In this document: in pieces, positions 23,101-34,092 of the stretch
Numbering within the stretch: the first letter of the stretch is position 1
Layout of the letters: every line of letters starts with the position of its first letter
Assembly: GCA_025331445.1 (NCBI GenBank)
Contig: JAIWNE010000033.1
Span: 186,001-250,000, forward strand
DNA: 64,000 bases
Reading direction: 5' to 3'
Source of the DNA: Blakeslea trispora
Taxonomy: Eukaryota; Mucoromycota; Mucoromycetes; Mucorales; Choanephoraceae
Made by a program: the position numbers and the translations under genes
The notes under the pieces: model-generated
Told to the model about the DNA's origin: nothing
What the model saw: only the letters and a program-made list of their open reading frames with translations
Database searches by the model: none

Positions 23101-24545
23101 TTGTTCATCAGGCTTTGAAAAGTAGGAGGCGCATTAGTTAAACCAAAAGGTAGGACCAGAAATTCGAATTGCCCGTAACGAGTATTGAATGCAGTTTTTG
23201 GAACATCTTCTGGGTCAATGCGAACTTGATGATAGCCCGACTTCAAATCCAAGCTGCTAAAATAAGAAGCACCTTGTAGACGGTCCAAGCATTCGTCGAT
23301 TCGCGGGAGCGGATGATTATTTCGAACAGTAACGCTATTCAAAGCCCGGTAATCGATACACATTCTCATTTCTCCATTTTTCTTCTTGACAAATAAGACT
23401 GGTGCTCCCCAAGGTGATGCACTAGGGCGAATAAGTCCTAACTGTAACAGTTCCTTGATTTGGCGTTGTAGCTCATCAAGTTCAGCTGGACTCATCTTAA
23501 AGGGTGGTCGACTGATGGGTTTAGCGTCGCCAGTATTGATAACATGAGTTACGTCGCGCTTGGGTGGTAGTCCAGGTAACTCGTCCCTAAAAACTGAGGA
23601 GAATTCCTTGACCAACTTGTTCCAATAGTTATCTTCCACCAACAACGGATTCTTATCATTAATCTCGGCAGCATTCAAATAGAGCAGACAGCTTTCAGCA
23701 CCTTGTTTGATATTTCGCTCAGCTTGTTTTTTCGAGATCAAACAATTTAGTTGAGGTTTCGTTTTACCAACATAGTTGTTGTAAGGCACCAATTTGACAG
23801 TTTCTTTCTTCTCTTTATTCCATATCCACCAAGTATCAGTCTCCCACTCAGGGCTTGGATCCACTTCTTTCAACCAAGTTCTATCAAGTATTATGTCGAA
23901 CTTAGTGGGGAAAACATACGCCATTACCTTGGTTTGGAAGCCATTCATGTCGATATGGAGTTCGACTTTCTCAGTAATTTCAGTAGTTTCTCCACCAGCA
24001 GTTTCTACTAGTGTATCATGAACACGAGTTCTCGAATGAGCATATTTAGCCACAGAAGGAGAGACGTAATTCTCACTTGCACCACTGTCAATTAAGATTT
24101 CCAAAGTCTCATTGTTAATGGCGCCATGATAAAGAGGAAGCTTTGTGGCAACCACATTCAATTCAGACAAATACTGGAGTTCTTGTTTTAAGCCAGACTT
24201 AGGGTGAATGATGGGTACGAGTTCGGTTGCAATCGACTTTTGAGTATTGGCAGTATGGATTTCTTTTTCAGTTTCGATATTCGCAGTTTCACAATCATTG
24301 TTAATTACTTCATCAGAATAAGGGTCACAATCCGTGTCATCTTTATTCAAGTTATGAGAACAACTACAGTTACTTTGATTCTGAGGAGTAGGAAGATTTT
24401 CATTATCCTTACGTGGTTGCACTTCCTGGTCGTCAACCACGTTTAGTGAAAATCCTTCTGCAACTTGCGATAACGATCTTCTTCGAGTTCTTGAATTCAG
24501 CACTTCGAACTTTACAGAAGCGTCAAATGTGTCCCATTTGACCAC
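20115..24545 (-). CDS. pol: Ty3/gypsy Pol polyprotein (PR-RT-RNase H-IN)
   Basis: A single open frame of 1476 codons. Protease has DSGA at residues 153-156. RT includes LPFGLTNAPPTFQSLMNKV and the catalytic box at 495-498, which reads YLND instead of the usual YxDD: Asn at 497 (codon AAC at 23055-23057) replaces the first aspartate of the pair and should abolish RT activity. RNase H has D648 (TDAS) and D719 (TDH). Integrase has H865, H871, C900 and C903 and the DD35E triad D932, D992, E1028, followed by a GPY-type C-terminal domain and a long Ser/Asp-rich tail; there is no chromodomain. The frame is +1 relative to Gag and overlaps its end, so expression would need a frameshift. Motif assignments are sure; activity is doubtful. 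Confidence 0.93.
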   Translation of the reverse strand: MVKWDTFDASVKFEVLNSRTRRRSLSQVAEGFSLNVVDDQEVQPRKDNENLPTPQNQSNCSCSHNLNKDDTDCDPYSDEVINNDCETANIETEKEIHTANTQKSIATELVPIIHPKSGLKQELQYLSELNVVATKLPLYHGAINNETLEILIDSGASENYVSPSVAKYAHSRTRVHDTLVETAGGETTEITEKVELHIDMNGFQTKVMAYVFPTKFDIILDRTWLKEVDPSPEWETDTWWIWNKEKKETVKLVPYNNYVGKTKPQLNCLISKKQAERNIKQGAESCLLYLNAAEINDKNPLLVEDNYWNKLVKEFSSVFRDELPGLPPKRDVTHVINTGDAKPISRPPFKMSPAELDELQRQIKELLQLGLIRPSASPWGAPVLFVKKKNGEMRMCIDYRALNSVTVRNNHPLPRIDECLDRLQGASYFSSLDLKSGYHQVRIDPEDVPKTAFNTRYGQFEFLVLPFGLTNAPPTFQSLMNKVLGDCLDKFALVYLNDILIYSQNEKEHKHHVRIVLNKLKEANLIANLKKCEFGKRELKFVGFDITSNSILPNKSKVEVLKSWPVLTNVQEVRSFIGLAQHYRRFIPSFASIASPLTDLTKGTGPKKRPIIWTKECQTSFDKIKDLMVSAPLLQVPNMDKPFRVETDASDFGCGAVLLQPDDNDPPSWHPVAYESKKFPSAERNYPAQEREFMGILHALRVWRCFLDGCRGGYKILTDHVPNCHLRTQDKSSPRLVRWINELELYSPIIEYKAGKENNAADVLSRIGGPDSKAAEESIEPDYLYAAWTMKDAPESIQNDWPLFYLKSDQVKSPGLRQYLDKRKDEFVIQDNKVFHLSKIDDQSESQLVPYIPFAQRADLVANYHESNGHAGLETMIKLFNPRFWWHTIRRDLKHWLKTCPACQMNSRRTHTHHDVMHPLKVPAAFDRWHLDFIGELPLTTKGNQWLLVAVDYATNWPIARAIPHATKEAIADFIYDEIMMRFGCPSEILTDRGANFNSGLVNAYLKKVGTHHKLTSAYHPRTNGKAERFNGVIKGMLRKYVNGALHRWDDFVNVALWASRVRVHSTTGYSPFFLTYGREPRLPGDTLVSYIDKATFQDERTVADITSRELSKLGQHRAAAEFRMKAMAEKDKEKWDRQIKQVSFEIGDKVMLTHEGRYGLEPQFKGPYIVVQTFPDYGTYKLQTLASEPLKSLVHVDRMRPAHGHNSSSAWYDPVVARQEWRQVMTNVGRAAVVPTDIPTTLTAEDEFITGPISDFINNESFPLMPSVDSIDPVDSIDPVTSVSHAVSTTTPMVEPSVLSQQTFNSAPTLPVLPSLELPDPIQSPVLNPSGVLTQPSPIVIDSLDDDMLNSPGSIDHDSTDAIEMDNSDIVVNSHIDDDSNSNSLVSAEHDDPIDIEDTISTPDNADSHLVDVERLIEDDKQDMQDTLSDADYNFDVDIKDADEPTILPALTTPAASSTSSPRSASCSCDICSLK

Positions 24546-25311
24546 AGTAGTGACATTTCATGCCAGAGCGAGGAGGCCGAGAAGACATAACGGACAAGTC
24601 CATTGACTCACCAGCGTAGGGCCTACGAGGGGCAGGAGAGGCAGGACGGGGTGTATGAAACTGATTGAACGCTCCGTTGTTTCGTCTGTAGAACATAGGA
24701 TTCTCGTGGATAGCGCTATCGTGGGCGATGGCTACTCTGATAGCTCCTCTGAGAGTGGTTGCTTGTGCTTGTCGGGCTTGTGATCGAGTATCACGATTTG
24801 CGATACCTCTCATAAACTTATCACAAGACTCGTCTTCCGTGATAGCAGGGATAGCGGCGATGATGTCCATAAACCCATTGATATAGTCGTTAAGGGATCC
24901 TGTTTGGCGGTAAGCAGCTAAGCGATCACGAGCCAAACGAGCAGCATCGTCCGGACGGAAGAAGTCAATCAACTCTCTTTTGAACGAAAGCCAGTCTTCG
25001 GGTTCTTCACCATTACCCATTTCCAATGTTCTATACCACATATCGGCTCTTCCTCTAAGAAGGGTGACAGCATACGATTTCATTTGTCTGTGATCCCAGT
25101 TCTGAAAGTCAGCATATCTTTCAAGAGTACGAATCCAAGAGTCAATGACCATGGCGTCTCGTGTACCATCGTAAACTGAAGGCTCGGTGGTACGAGGAAC
25201 AGAACGGCCATTGTTGTTATTGTTGCTTAAGGCTTTTGTGAATTCTTGGATGAGACTAATGATGACGGGATCGCTAGTAGAAAGGCTTGTAGAATTCTCT
25301 TGATTTGACAT
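24523..25311 (-). CDS. gag: Gag capsid/nucleocapsid protein
   Basis: A frame of 262 codons with a retrotransposon Gag capsid region (PEDWLSFKRELIDFFRPDDA near residues 105-124). A zinc knuckle begins at about residue 252: CHYCGQMGH. The frame ends in TGA just after GHI, inside the knuckle; reading on, the expected last cysteine (RFC) follows three codons later. The TGA is therefore either a point mutation (for example from CGA) or a recoding site; it is followed by C, a context known to favour readthrough. Gag would package element RNA into virus-like particles. The start MSNQENSTSL fits the first ATG after the leader. Confidence 0.88.
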   Translation of the reverse strand: MSNQENSTSLSTSDPVIISLIQEFTKALSNNNNNGRSVPRTTEPSVYDGTRDAMVIDSWIRTLERYADFQNWDHRQMKSYAVTLLRGRADMWYRTLEMGNGEEPEDWLSFKRELIDFFRPDDAARLARDRLAAYRQTGSLNDYINGFMDIIAAIPAITEDESCDKFMRGIANRDTRSQARQAQATTLRGAIRVAIAHDSAIHENPMFYRRNNGAFNQFHTPRPASPAPRRPYAGESMDLSVMSSRPPRSGMKCHYCGQMGHI

Positions 25312-25478
25312 TTTCGATTAATTTCTTGTATCTTCAGCTGATAGATTCACAATACAGTATCGACAGGTAATTAGGCAGTACACAGATAAACAAAGATACA
25401 GCACACAGGCAAAGTTATACAGCACTAAGGCAGGCAGGAAGCAGTAGATCTAAGGATACGACAGGAGATGCTACCAAT
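25312..25478 (-). promoter_or_regulatory. Leader with primer-binding-site-like start
   Basis: On the minus strand the 5' LTR ends ...GACGACA and is followed after two bases by TGGTAGCATCTCC. The TGG start is what a tRNA-primed element needs. I could not match it with confidence to a particular tRNA. The rest of the 167-nt leader has no ORF. Confidence 0.5.
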
Positions 25479-25976
25479 TGTCGTCTTGATATTTTGTTAT
25501 GTTTTATAAACGCGGTCACGTGACTAAAGTAGAGCTTTTGAGCCAATAAGATCACTGGAAAAGCTTGACGTAGTCAACTGTATTTTGATAATAAGTCTTT
25601 GATCTTTATTTATTTTCTTATTTTTCTTTTACGTGTATTTTGATAATAAGTCTTTGATAAAGAGCTTATAATTATCAAAAATACGGCCTTTTTATATCTA
25701 TTCTATTCTATACTAAATATCTATACTATCTCGAAAAAAGCAACTATTAATTATATGCTTCGATCTGATTAATTCTTATGTCTTGACGAATACAATGAAG
25801 AGCTGACTTTTACTAAAGGCAACTTCCTTATACGTAACAAGTTCAACTTCATCTTCTTTCTCCGTTTGTTAACTATTTTCGGTTTGAACCTTTTCTTGTT
25901 TGGATTGTACATTTGAGGAAGGTTAAACTCAACCTCTATTGGCTGTTTATGTTCATTTTTGCTGATAGCTTCGACA
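25479..25976 (-). repeat. 5' LTR of the gypsy element
   Basis: 498 bp with ends TGTCG/CGACA. It carries a direct repeat of a TATTTTGATAATAAGTCTTT block in its middle. Transcription on the minus strand would start here. Confidence 0.9.
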
Positions 25977-26026
25977 TTTTTGTCAAGTTTGGATTATACC
26001 ACGAGCTTGTCTTACCAGAAGACAGT

Positions 26027-26290
26027 CACGTCAAAAAAATTTTTGGCAGGATCCTGTCAAAATCGGGGTGTATCTGACCAGTGTCTGACAGTGTCAAAAT
26101 AGGGACAACTTTCCCTATTAAATGACAATGTCAGACTTCCGCCAGAATCTGACAATTTTTGTCTGCATAAAAATTGTCAGAATAATGTCAGAATCTGGGG
26201 GATCTTACCTGCCAACTGACAAATAAAAACTGTCAGAATCTGGAGGTTTCTGACAGGTATACGACACTACTTTATTGTCAGAATCCATAC
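26027..26290. repeat. Subterminal motif array of element G
   Basis: At least six copies of TGTCAGAATC or its reverse (GATTCTGACA), some shortened to CTGACA, in both orientations within about 260 bp. One further copy lies near the right end (34054). In plant En/Spm elements such arrays bind the accessory protein TnpA. Confidence 0.75.
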
Positions 26291-27577
26291 CTTCCTTTAT
26301 CATGATTCGTTGATTTTCGTTGATTTTCTTCATCACTTTTACCTTTTTGGACTTTTTGTGTTTCCTTCGGTCTTTCGTTCATACGTCTCATAGGCTCATT
26401 GACGTTACATTATTACACAATTATTAAAATACACTTCTTTGCCATTCGACCTTAGTTTAAAGATGTATGCTTTATTTAGATCATTTCCTCTTCCTTCTTG
26501 GGACATCGCCCTTTAGAACATTGATGATTAAAAATAGCTCAAATCACGCAATAAAATATTGGCTTATTCGTTTATACTATTGGTTTATTTCAAAAATATT
26601 ACTATATATAATCCAAATGCTACCACGATCTATTGATTCATTGGCGCAATATTTTGCTAAATACTACCAGGATCCCCTTCCCTTCCTTACCTTACTCGCG
26701 GTGCCTTCAGCCACACTTTCAGAGCCTGTCTTGCTGGTGCCAAAAAGAAAACGTTCTTGCTATTGCGCTCACCATCGATGTCAAACCGTGGCTTGAAAGA
26801 AAACACCCAGGGAGAAGCTCCATCTTGTTGCCTGAAATAAGCGGGTTTAGCCATTAGAAAGCCTCTGATTCACACTGCCAAAGAGTTAAAGGGCCAAAGA
26901 GCCAAAGAAAGAAAGCCAAGAACGTCTATTAATAAAAAAAAGAAAGATTAGGAACAAATGGTTGCTATAGATGAGTTATAAAGACATTACCTTTAGGAAT
27001 ACACGAGCTATGAGTCATAACTACAAGGAAGCAACATAGTATCTACGTCTAAAAAGAAAAGTTAGCATCAGAATAATAGGTCTTTAATAAAGCGTGCTTA
27101 CCCAAGTTCACAAGAAGCCTTTCGCCTAGCGACAAAGGCAAAGAGCCTACCCAAGCCATTGCTTAGAGGACACCTAAACTTCAAAAAAATTAGTAATAAG
27201 ATCGTTTTCATTGATGGGTTAATAACCTACCTTTCAAGTATAAGCCAATGATAGCAGAGGCATTCAGTTATTTCCTATTTAAAAGAAACTCTAAAGTATT
27301 TGCTTTAGTTAAAGGGCCTCTTTAATATGAACTACATTACCATGAACCAGAAGAAAGTGGAAAGAATAGAGAAAAAAGAAATAAATTAAAAAAAGTTCAA
27401 AGTAAAAATTTTATTGGTACTTCAGCCTCTGCTAATCTATACCCAGCTCACTTACCTTTGCAAATCTAACCTACCTATCAGCTAAATTTAGAAGACATAT
27501 AAAAACTGCAAATGTCATTCACAATTCAATCCGTATATCACATTATTCTTCTTTCTCATCGTAAATTTATTTGCAAA
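26291..27577 (+). other. Leader region of element G
   Basis: No gene recognised. The part 26310-26700 resembles 38105-38507 in element E (shared stretches such as TTTAAAGATGTATGCTTTATTT), so the promoter-proximal region is conserved between CACTA elements with different subterminal arrays. Exon-like blocks separated by short introns may be present in 26860-27480. Confidence 0.45.
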
Positions 27578-28763
27578 ATGTTCCCCACCAACAACATCTA
27601 CACTGACAACGCTCCTGTCAACAGAGGTATACCTATTGTTGCCACTAGTAGTAGTGCTCCCCGTCGTTCTGTTCCTGAGTACCGCCAGCCCACCGTTTCC
27701 TCTGACTAGCGCAACTTCAAGCAAATGGAAGTTGCTATCAAGAAGTTGGAAGTTGCTCAACAAAAGAGCGACAAACTGATTGAGCAGTTGGTAAGAGAAA
27801 ATCAAGAATTGAAGGCCAAGTTCAAAAGCAAGCATGGGGACTCTGATCGCTTTGGTTTTCCTGGTTCAGATGCTGAATTACAAGGATTGAGAGTAAATAA
27901 CGAGAACAAAGCAGTGTAGAACCTTTTACTTACTGTTGTTCGATAGAAAACTGTCGTCGAATGCGAAACGGAAAGGCTAGGCGAGACTGGATGGAACCTT
28001 GACAAAACATTGATGCTTGGTTCTACCAATAAAGAGATAGTCAATCTCATCATCCGAGACTTTCTTGGCCATTCAGACTTGTTGTTGTTGTTAAAGAAGT
28101 ACCAATGGATGAACTGTAGCATCGTCAAGTTTGTCAAGTCTGTGCTTCGTAACCGATTCAAGAATGCCAAGGATCGCATCAAGAATGCAGCAAGACCAGA
28201 ACATGTACAGAGGGCTAATAAGATTCGCAAGCGAATTAACAACCGTAAAAGCAAGGTAATAAGCATTCTATATCGTAACAACATACCCTAGTTGCTAACA
28301 CTGATACTTCAAACATCTAGATCTTGGCCAAAAGATTGGAAACCTTTGCAAGACACGAGGCAGTCTTCACCAATGACTTGCTTCAATTTGAAGGAGCCCG
28401 TCCAGCCTATGGTACAAAGGCCGAGTGTCTGTCTGTTCTGGTCTCGGACATGATGTCTGATCAAGAAGAAGAGGTTGATGAAACCAACACTGCGTTCAGG
28501 TTCAGACGTGTACCAACCTACAGAAGCATCATCGTAAGTTATCATGATAGAATGTTTGCAAAAAAAAATCTGACTAATACTTTCTGATAGTGTGATGCCT
28601 TCTTTGATGAGATTGATGACCTGAGAACTGCAGAAAACAGGGAGAGAAACCCTCAGTACACCCCACCAATGTTGGCCCAAGAAGATATGTTGAACGTCTC
28701 GGTGTCAATCCCAAAGTCTTCGAGTCGATGCCTTCTTGGTGTTTAGAAGCTGAACGAATGTAA
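27578..28763 (+). pseudogene. Coiled-coil partner gene of element G (TnpA-like role?)
   Basis: Four exons: 27578-27913, 27947-28255, 28321-28533, 28591-28763. Exon 1 holds an in-frame TAG at 27707, then a coiled coil (MEVAIKKLEVAQQKSDKLIE). Exon 2 is basic and ends INNRKSK. Exon 3 has an acidic stretch DQEEEVDE and FRFRRVPTYRS. The last exon may shift frame after ERNPQYTP to end SWCLEAERM at 28763; the other frame stops at 28746. The same layout (coiled coil, basic exon, acidic stretch, FRxxVPxxRS) occurs in element C at 51595-52636. No known domain. A DNA-binding accessory role is inferred from position and the En/Spm analogy. Inactive because of the TAG. Confidence 0.65.
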
Positions 28764-28797
28764 TTTTTTTTTGACAATAAAGGTCGTTTTTATTTTA

Positions 28798-31700
28798 TTA
28801 TATGATGCGTCTTGGGAAATCAGCTGTGACAATGATATTTGTAAACGATGTCTTTTGTATATAAATAGGTGTGTAGAACTTTTGAACGGGCATGATCGAG
28901 TAAGAACCTTTCTTTTCTTTTTCATCTCTAAAAGGTCGCATATAATCATCGGTAAGCATGTCGTGTGTTTCTTTACCTTTGCGAGGGTTTTTGAACCACT
29001 CGACAAAAGCAAAGTAATGGTCCAATTCTTCATATCCTCCATACTCTGAAATAAATCCAGCCGTATGCTTGAAAAAGTATTTGACCGAACCTGCTCTGAG
29101 ATGCTCTTGATAATGGTCCATTTCAACACCTTCCAAATCGTCATTCTCGACATCGTTGCGCCTATATGCATTGAATGCTGTAGCAGTTTTATCACCATGC
29201 AACTTGGACTTGTACACATAGCCAAGTACTTTGATTTCCTTGAACTTTTCTATATGGTTTTGCACGGTGATAGGTACTGCATACTGTCTTTCGTAATACG
29301 CTTTAAGGCACTGCAGATCGTCAGTGCTCATCGTCTTGCTTTCTCTCTTTGCCCAATGGATGTCCACATAGCCGGACTCAGAGAGTCGTTCAAAACCTTT
29401 GGGATCACCGTTGATTTCTGAAAACTCAATAAGTGCATTCAGTGAAAAAGGTACTGTGATGTCGATGGCAACAGGCTCGCTAGTTGCAACAACTGTCTCT
29501 ACAATCTCGCCAGTTTCCTCGGTCTCGCCGTCTCTAACCATACGTGCGAAGTTGTCTAAGAAGCTTCTTGTTAATTGATTCATTTTAAAACGTAAAGGTG
29601 GCTTTTAAATGTAAAAAAGTAGAGAAAGAAAAAAGAAAGAAAAAAACTTCAGGCACTTTTACATTAGGTAACACAGATGTGGATTAGAACTGAGTCATAA
29701 AATAAATTTTAATTCCCTTACTTCCAAGAAAAAACTTTTTCTTTCTTTTATCTTATATTCCCATCGCCTCTAAGTTCAACTCTAGAAGCGCTTCAACTTC
29801 GACAACAAGAAGCAGCAACTTCACATACATGGCAGCGTTTTTCGAGACTTATTAGAGGAAAAAACAAATCGATTTACAAACGAGACTATATCTAAAAAAT
29901 AAAAACGAACACGTCTACGAATTTTACTTTCAACTTTACGGTTTTATTACAACAAGAAAGTATTCACATAATATACAGTGTATTTGAAGGAGGGAGATTA
30001 AGAGATTAACGAATATGGAACGGATTGAGAGACAAGAGACAAAGGAGGAAAGCCAGAAGGAAAGACCGAGAGACAAAAGGAAAGACAAAAGGAAAGACAA
30101 AAGGAAAGACAAAAGGAAGGACAAAAGGAAGGACAAAAGGAAGGACAAGAAGCAAAGAAGGAGAGACAAAGGTGAAATAGGGAAAGCATAGGAACGAACT
30201 TAGGGGTCATAGTAAAGAGTAACCGAAGCAGCATCATATGCAAAGATATTTGACTGCATTTGGCGCATGTAAGTTTTTTCTATGCCTTGTTTGTGGTTGG
30301 TATTAATCTTCTTTACATATAGATTGTTGCGTTCAAAATTGAAGCCCCAGAAGCAAGAGATTGGATCAAACTTGTAAATAGAATCCCGTAAATGGAGCAT
30401 GAAATGAAAGTTTGGCACAACCGACTGCTTTCCGTAATGGCGTTCAAAACGTTTAGCGAAAGTAAGTAGATGGTTATGAGCAACTTCAATATCATTAACT
30501 TTCATTGCATGACCATCCAAGAGTCGAAGAGCGGCAATCAAGTGTTTCAATGTCTCATATTTGGCTTGTCCATTTTCTTCTTTATCACCGGCAAACAAAG
30601 GACGGAGAACATTGTTGGCCATCGTAGACATAAAATCCTTCAGTTCTACTGCCTTGATGTTTGCAAACCCATTGTTGGTGATCTTACTAGCAATGGGCTT
30701 ACCGGATGCTTGATGATTATAGAGGAACTTGTTTTGCAGCTGAAACTGGATTTTCTCAAAACCTTTTTCTGGAACCATATACAGCAAAGCCTTCTTAACA
30801 ATGCCCAAGTACAGCGCATGCCTTGGTTCAATTGCAATTAAATTGTAAGAGAAGTAGGGTAGCCTGAACAAAACAGAATAGCGGACGCCAGTTTCTTTTT
30901 CCAAGTCTTCTCTAGCTTTTGCTGTTTTGGCCTGTTTCTATGCACGAGAACTTGCTCTGGTTTCTTCGGTATCTCGCTTTTCCCAAGTATTACAATCCCA
31001 GTGGCAGTAGTTGAGATGAAATTTGTGACCTGGCAATGCTTCAAATCTGGTCTTGCAAAGGTGACAACCTGCCTTGCTGTTGTAAGACATGGCACACGCT
31101 AGCTTCTTGGTGGCAGGAAGATCAGAGCTGATGGTACCAAGACAAGCCTTTACCTTGTTGATCTGGATTGATCCGTCTTTCATCACCATCTTCATATCGA
31201 CACCCTTAAGCAATACCAGTAGTTCATCAGCCAAAGGCTCCAGGTAATGATTGATAGCAGTGGTGATAGGCTCTTTAGGACCAGGAATAGCCCCTACGAA
31301 CAGCATATTTTCTTTTTGGTCGCGACCATCAGTCTTGCTCAGGTTCTGGATGGTGAGATAGATACAGCCAACACTATAGGTAGCCTTGTATGGACCAAAC
31401 CAGTCAATGTTTAAAGTGAGCATCAAGTTATAGTCAGAGCTCAAAACGAAAGGCAAAGCGTCTGTTGGAAGGGCTTTGAAGGAGGAGAAATTGGTTGCAT
31501 CGTAGAAGTCTGTAAGGTAACCTTGGACAACTGTTCTTTCTTTCCATGCCTTGACTCTTTCAGCAAAGCCTTGTCTTAAAAAGAATTTCTTCAAAATAGT
31601 GACCAGGGAACAATAAGCATACTCCTTAAGGGGATGAGCTTTCTTCTCTTTTGCGTTGTGCTGATGTTCATACATCTTGCCCATACAAAAAGGATTCTGT

Positions 31701-32687
31701 CTCTGGGGAACAAAGGCGGCTTTAGTCAAGTCAGCATCGCACATCATGTCTTCTTCGCTAGGGTTTTCTTTCAAAAGTGACAGCTTGTGACAATCCGAGC
31801 AGACAGCATAGTATCGAATGCCCTCATGACTGTACGTTGTCAAGTCGTTGCGCTTCAAGAAGGTGGCCATGCTCTTAGGAAACTGGAAAGAATTGTTGTT
31901 CAACTTCAAGACATAGTTAAGACACTCCATGATCATTTCACTATCCTTTCTAGCGATGTTTCTGTTGTGGAGAAGGGTGACCATCATTGAGAGAATTTCG
32001 GCAGAAGGAGAAAGAGAACGAATGGTTTTATCAGCTAAGTATTAAAGAATCCGTATTAGATGAATAGGTCTCGTTAATAGCTTTTGTTTTTTTACTTACA
32101 GGAAGAAGTCAACTCTTGCGAAGTACCAGATTCAAGCATTGGGTCAGACTGGCCTCCGTTAACCAACGTTTCGGTTGAAAGGTGGTTAACATCGTAATCA
32201 TCAGCACCACAGTCTACATCAAAGTCATTGATGGCAGGTAAGAGAGGTTCTTGATCGTCTACAATAGAGAACTCTTCTTGGCATGTAGAGTCGGCCAATT
32301 CCTGTTCAACGGCAGTAACGACAGCATCTAAATGATCATTTTGGAAAAGTTTAAGTAAGATTGTTTATAGAGTATGATATGTCATAGGTAACTTACCTTT
32401 GTTAGAGTCATCTTGTTCAGGACAGAAAGTGCGAGCTTTCTTCGAAATGGCGTATCCTTCTATTATATGGTTAATCAAGAGTTAGTATTAGATCTAAAGG
32501 ATATAAGAGAACGATGAAAGTGGTTCTTACCTGAGGTTTTCTTCCATTCTTCGAACTTCATTCCGTTGAAGAGCTTGCGTTTTCTGTGGTAACGCATCTT
32601 GGACTAGACAACGTATTTACTTTTGCTGAAGACAGTGCATTCATCACAATGACATTCGTAGAGCTTGGACGAAGAGTTGAAAGACAT
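28798..32687 (-). pseudogene. Tnp2-like CACTA transposase of element G
   Basis: Exon 1 starts at ATG 32687 with a Cys-rich motif (ECHCDECTVF) and an in-frame TAG after KSKYVV. Short exons follow through introns with GTAAG donors. The core (31987-30200) shows LNIDWFGPYKATYSVGCIYL, SSDLPATKKL plus CHLCKTRF, and IEPRHALYLG, the three blocks that carry the acidic residues in this family. A second TAG interrupts it at 30938. After YMRQMQSNIFAYDAAS the frame is split by about 620 bp containing a 12-bp minisatellite; whether this is an intron or an insertion is unclear. The C-terminal domain is 29583-28798. It would cut and join the element ends; this copy is dead. Confidence 0.75.
30048..30160 (+). 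repeat. 12-bp minisatellite
   Basis: About nine tandem units of AGGAAAGACAAA with the variant AGGAAGGACAAA, lying inside the interruption of the transposase gene. Confidence 0.85.
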
Positions 32688-34092
32688 AGTAGGGTTATAA
32701 ATTTAATAAAAAGGTTATGATGAAAGAATAATTGCTTGATTTCCAGTGCCTTTTATATCATCTTGTCTTTTCACATTATTCATGCAAAATGTAAATACGA
32801 GGATGCCATTTGTTCAGTAGAGAGTGACGAATCAGAGGAGCCCGATGTTAAAAAAAAGAGTAAATATAGAAGAGATCTTTTGAAGTCAGAGCTTTTGGAT
32901 TTGCTTGCTGGTATCTTTTGAGGATGAGCACCAAAAAGGAAATACTATTTTAACTTTTCAAAAATGAAACGCTTTTATTGGTGGATTGACTTTTATTAAA
33001 ATGTACTCTACAATCGCGTTGCTATTTTTACTTTCTTGAAAGGATGTCTATGGTACAATCATCCTAATAGAGAAGACACTTTCAAAACCCATCTTGAGAT
33101 TGCAATTTTTCTCTTTTAGTCAGAGCTTGCCAGTGGCTTAACACCAGTAGGCTTTATATTTTACAGCTTTTTGTCTAAACTTTCTTTTTAATACAACGCA
33201 ATGTGTTTTTGAAAATTTTTCTTTTATCTTATTTCAAATATTGTACTTTACAAGAAATTTGTTCGGCCATTTCACTTTGTCATTTATAACTGCTTTGAAC
33301 TACACAGCATATTTCTTGTTCTTAAACCCTTTGGAATAAACTGCTTGATACTCTCGCTCAATCACTTTTTTTTTATTTCGTGTGTTTCTATTTATTTAAA
33401 CTTGTTTCTAGGTAAAAGATATAGCAGAAGGGGATCTTCTTTGTTATTTTTGTTGGACTGCACTACTTGTACGATCAGCATTTCAGATAAAAATAAAGTA
33501 CTCATTACTTCATATAACGATTAGAAGCATACTTTAGATTTTTACTGTCTATTCTAAAGTCTTTTTCGAGCTAAAAGTGGATGACATTATTACTTTCAAA
33601 ACAAATACAAGTGTTGTTATAAACGTTATTCATTTGCTAGTGTTATTGAATGTTCTCTTCTTCATCTTTATAACAACATCTATACACAAACTCTTAAATC
33701 ATATTCATCCACACTAAGAGAAGGTCAAAATGTTATGACGTCGACATTTATCACTGAGCGAGTGAAGGCAGCCTTTTCTTAAATGCGCCCCATTTTGTAT
33801 GCTTATCGGTTTTTAAAAGTACTTGTAATTATATTTTCAAGTCTGTCTCAGCAGAAATAATTAAAGTGTAAAATAATATGGCATAAAACAATGAAATTTA
33901 ACGGTACAATTACCGTTTTTGTTTTAAAGATGTATTAAGAAAATATACAAGAAGCTTCATGCAAAGTTTGGCTCCGTTTGTAGTAAAGTTGAGTGATTTG
34001 GAATATGGCTGTAAAAATACCCCGGGTGCCTGCCTATATTATGACAAAATTGTATGTCAGAATCCACCCTACCTATGCAATTTTTTGACGTG
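32688..34092. other. Upstream region and right end of element G
   Basis: AT-rich, no recognised gene. A small plus-strand frame at 32785-32921 reads CSVESDESEEPDVKKKSK and then basic/leucine residues; it may be an exon but has no support. The right terminus, with one TGTCAGAATC motif, closes the element. Confidence 0.4.

Larger units (their letters stand above)
13087..25976 (-). mobile_element. Full-length Ty3/gypsy element, tRNA-proximal, with nested insertions
   Basis: Two LTRs of about 497 bp start TGTCG and end CGACA. They differ by only one base in the region compared plus one T indel, so insertion is recent. The left LTR is split by element B. The internal region holds a leader, Gag, Pol and a polypurine tract. 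A TTTT duplication borders the element (13083-13086 and 25977-25980). It lies upstream of tRNA-His in the same transcriptional direction; before the LINE insertion its LTR began 11 nt from the tRNA 5' end. Integrase lacks a chromodomain. Confidence 0.88.
26027..34092. mobile_element. CACTA-like two-gene element G
   Basis: Left end CACGTCAAAAAAATTTTTGG; reverse complement of right end CACGTCAAAAAATTGC. Both ends have TGTCAGAATC-type repeats just inside. Between them lie a plus-strand partner gene and a minus-strand Tnp2-like gene arranged tail to tail, both broken. No target duplication is visible, so the ends are probable, not proven. The left end is 50 bp from the gypsy LTR. Confidence 0.6.

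Noticed and set aside
29936..30243. Ser/Leu/Phe-rich repetitive ORFs
   Set aside because: Produced by the 12-bp minisatellite.
27578..32687. TAG codons as sense codons (stop reassignment)
   Set aside because: Other genes here end normally at TAG (element F and G context) and frameshifts accompany the stops, so decay is simpler.
32736..32921. Plus-strand small ORF as a host gene
   Set aside because: No start context, partner exon or recognised domain; left as unexplained open sequence.
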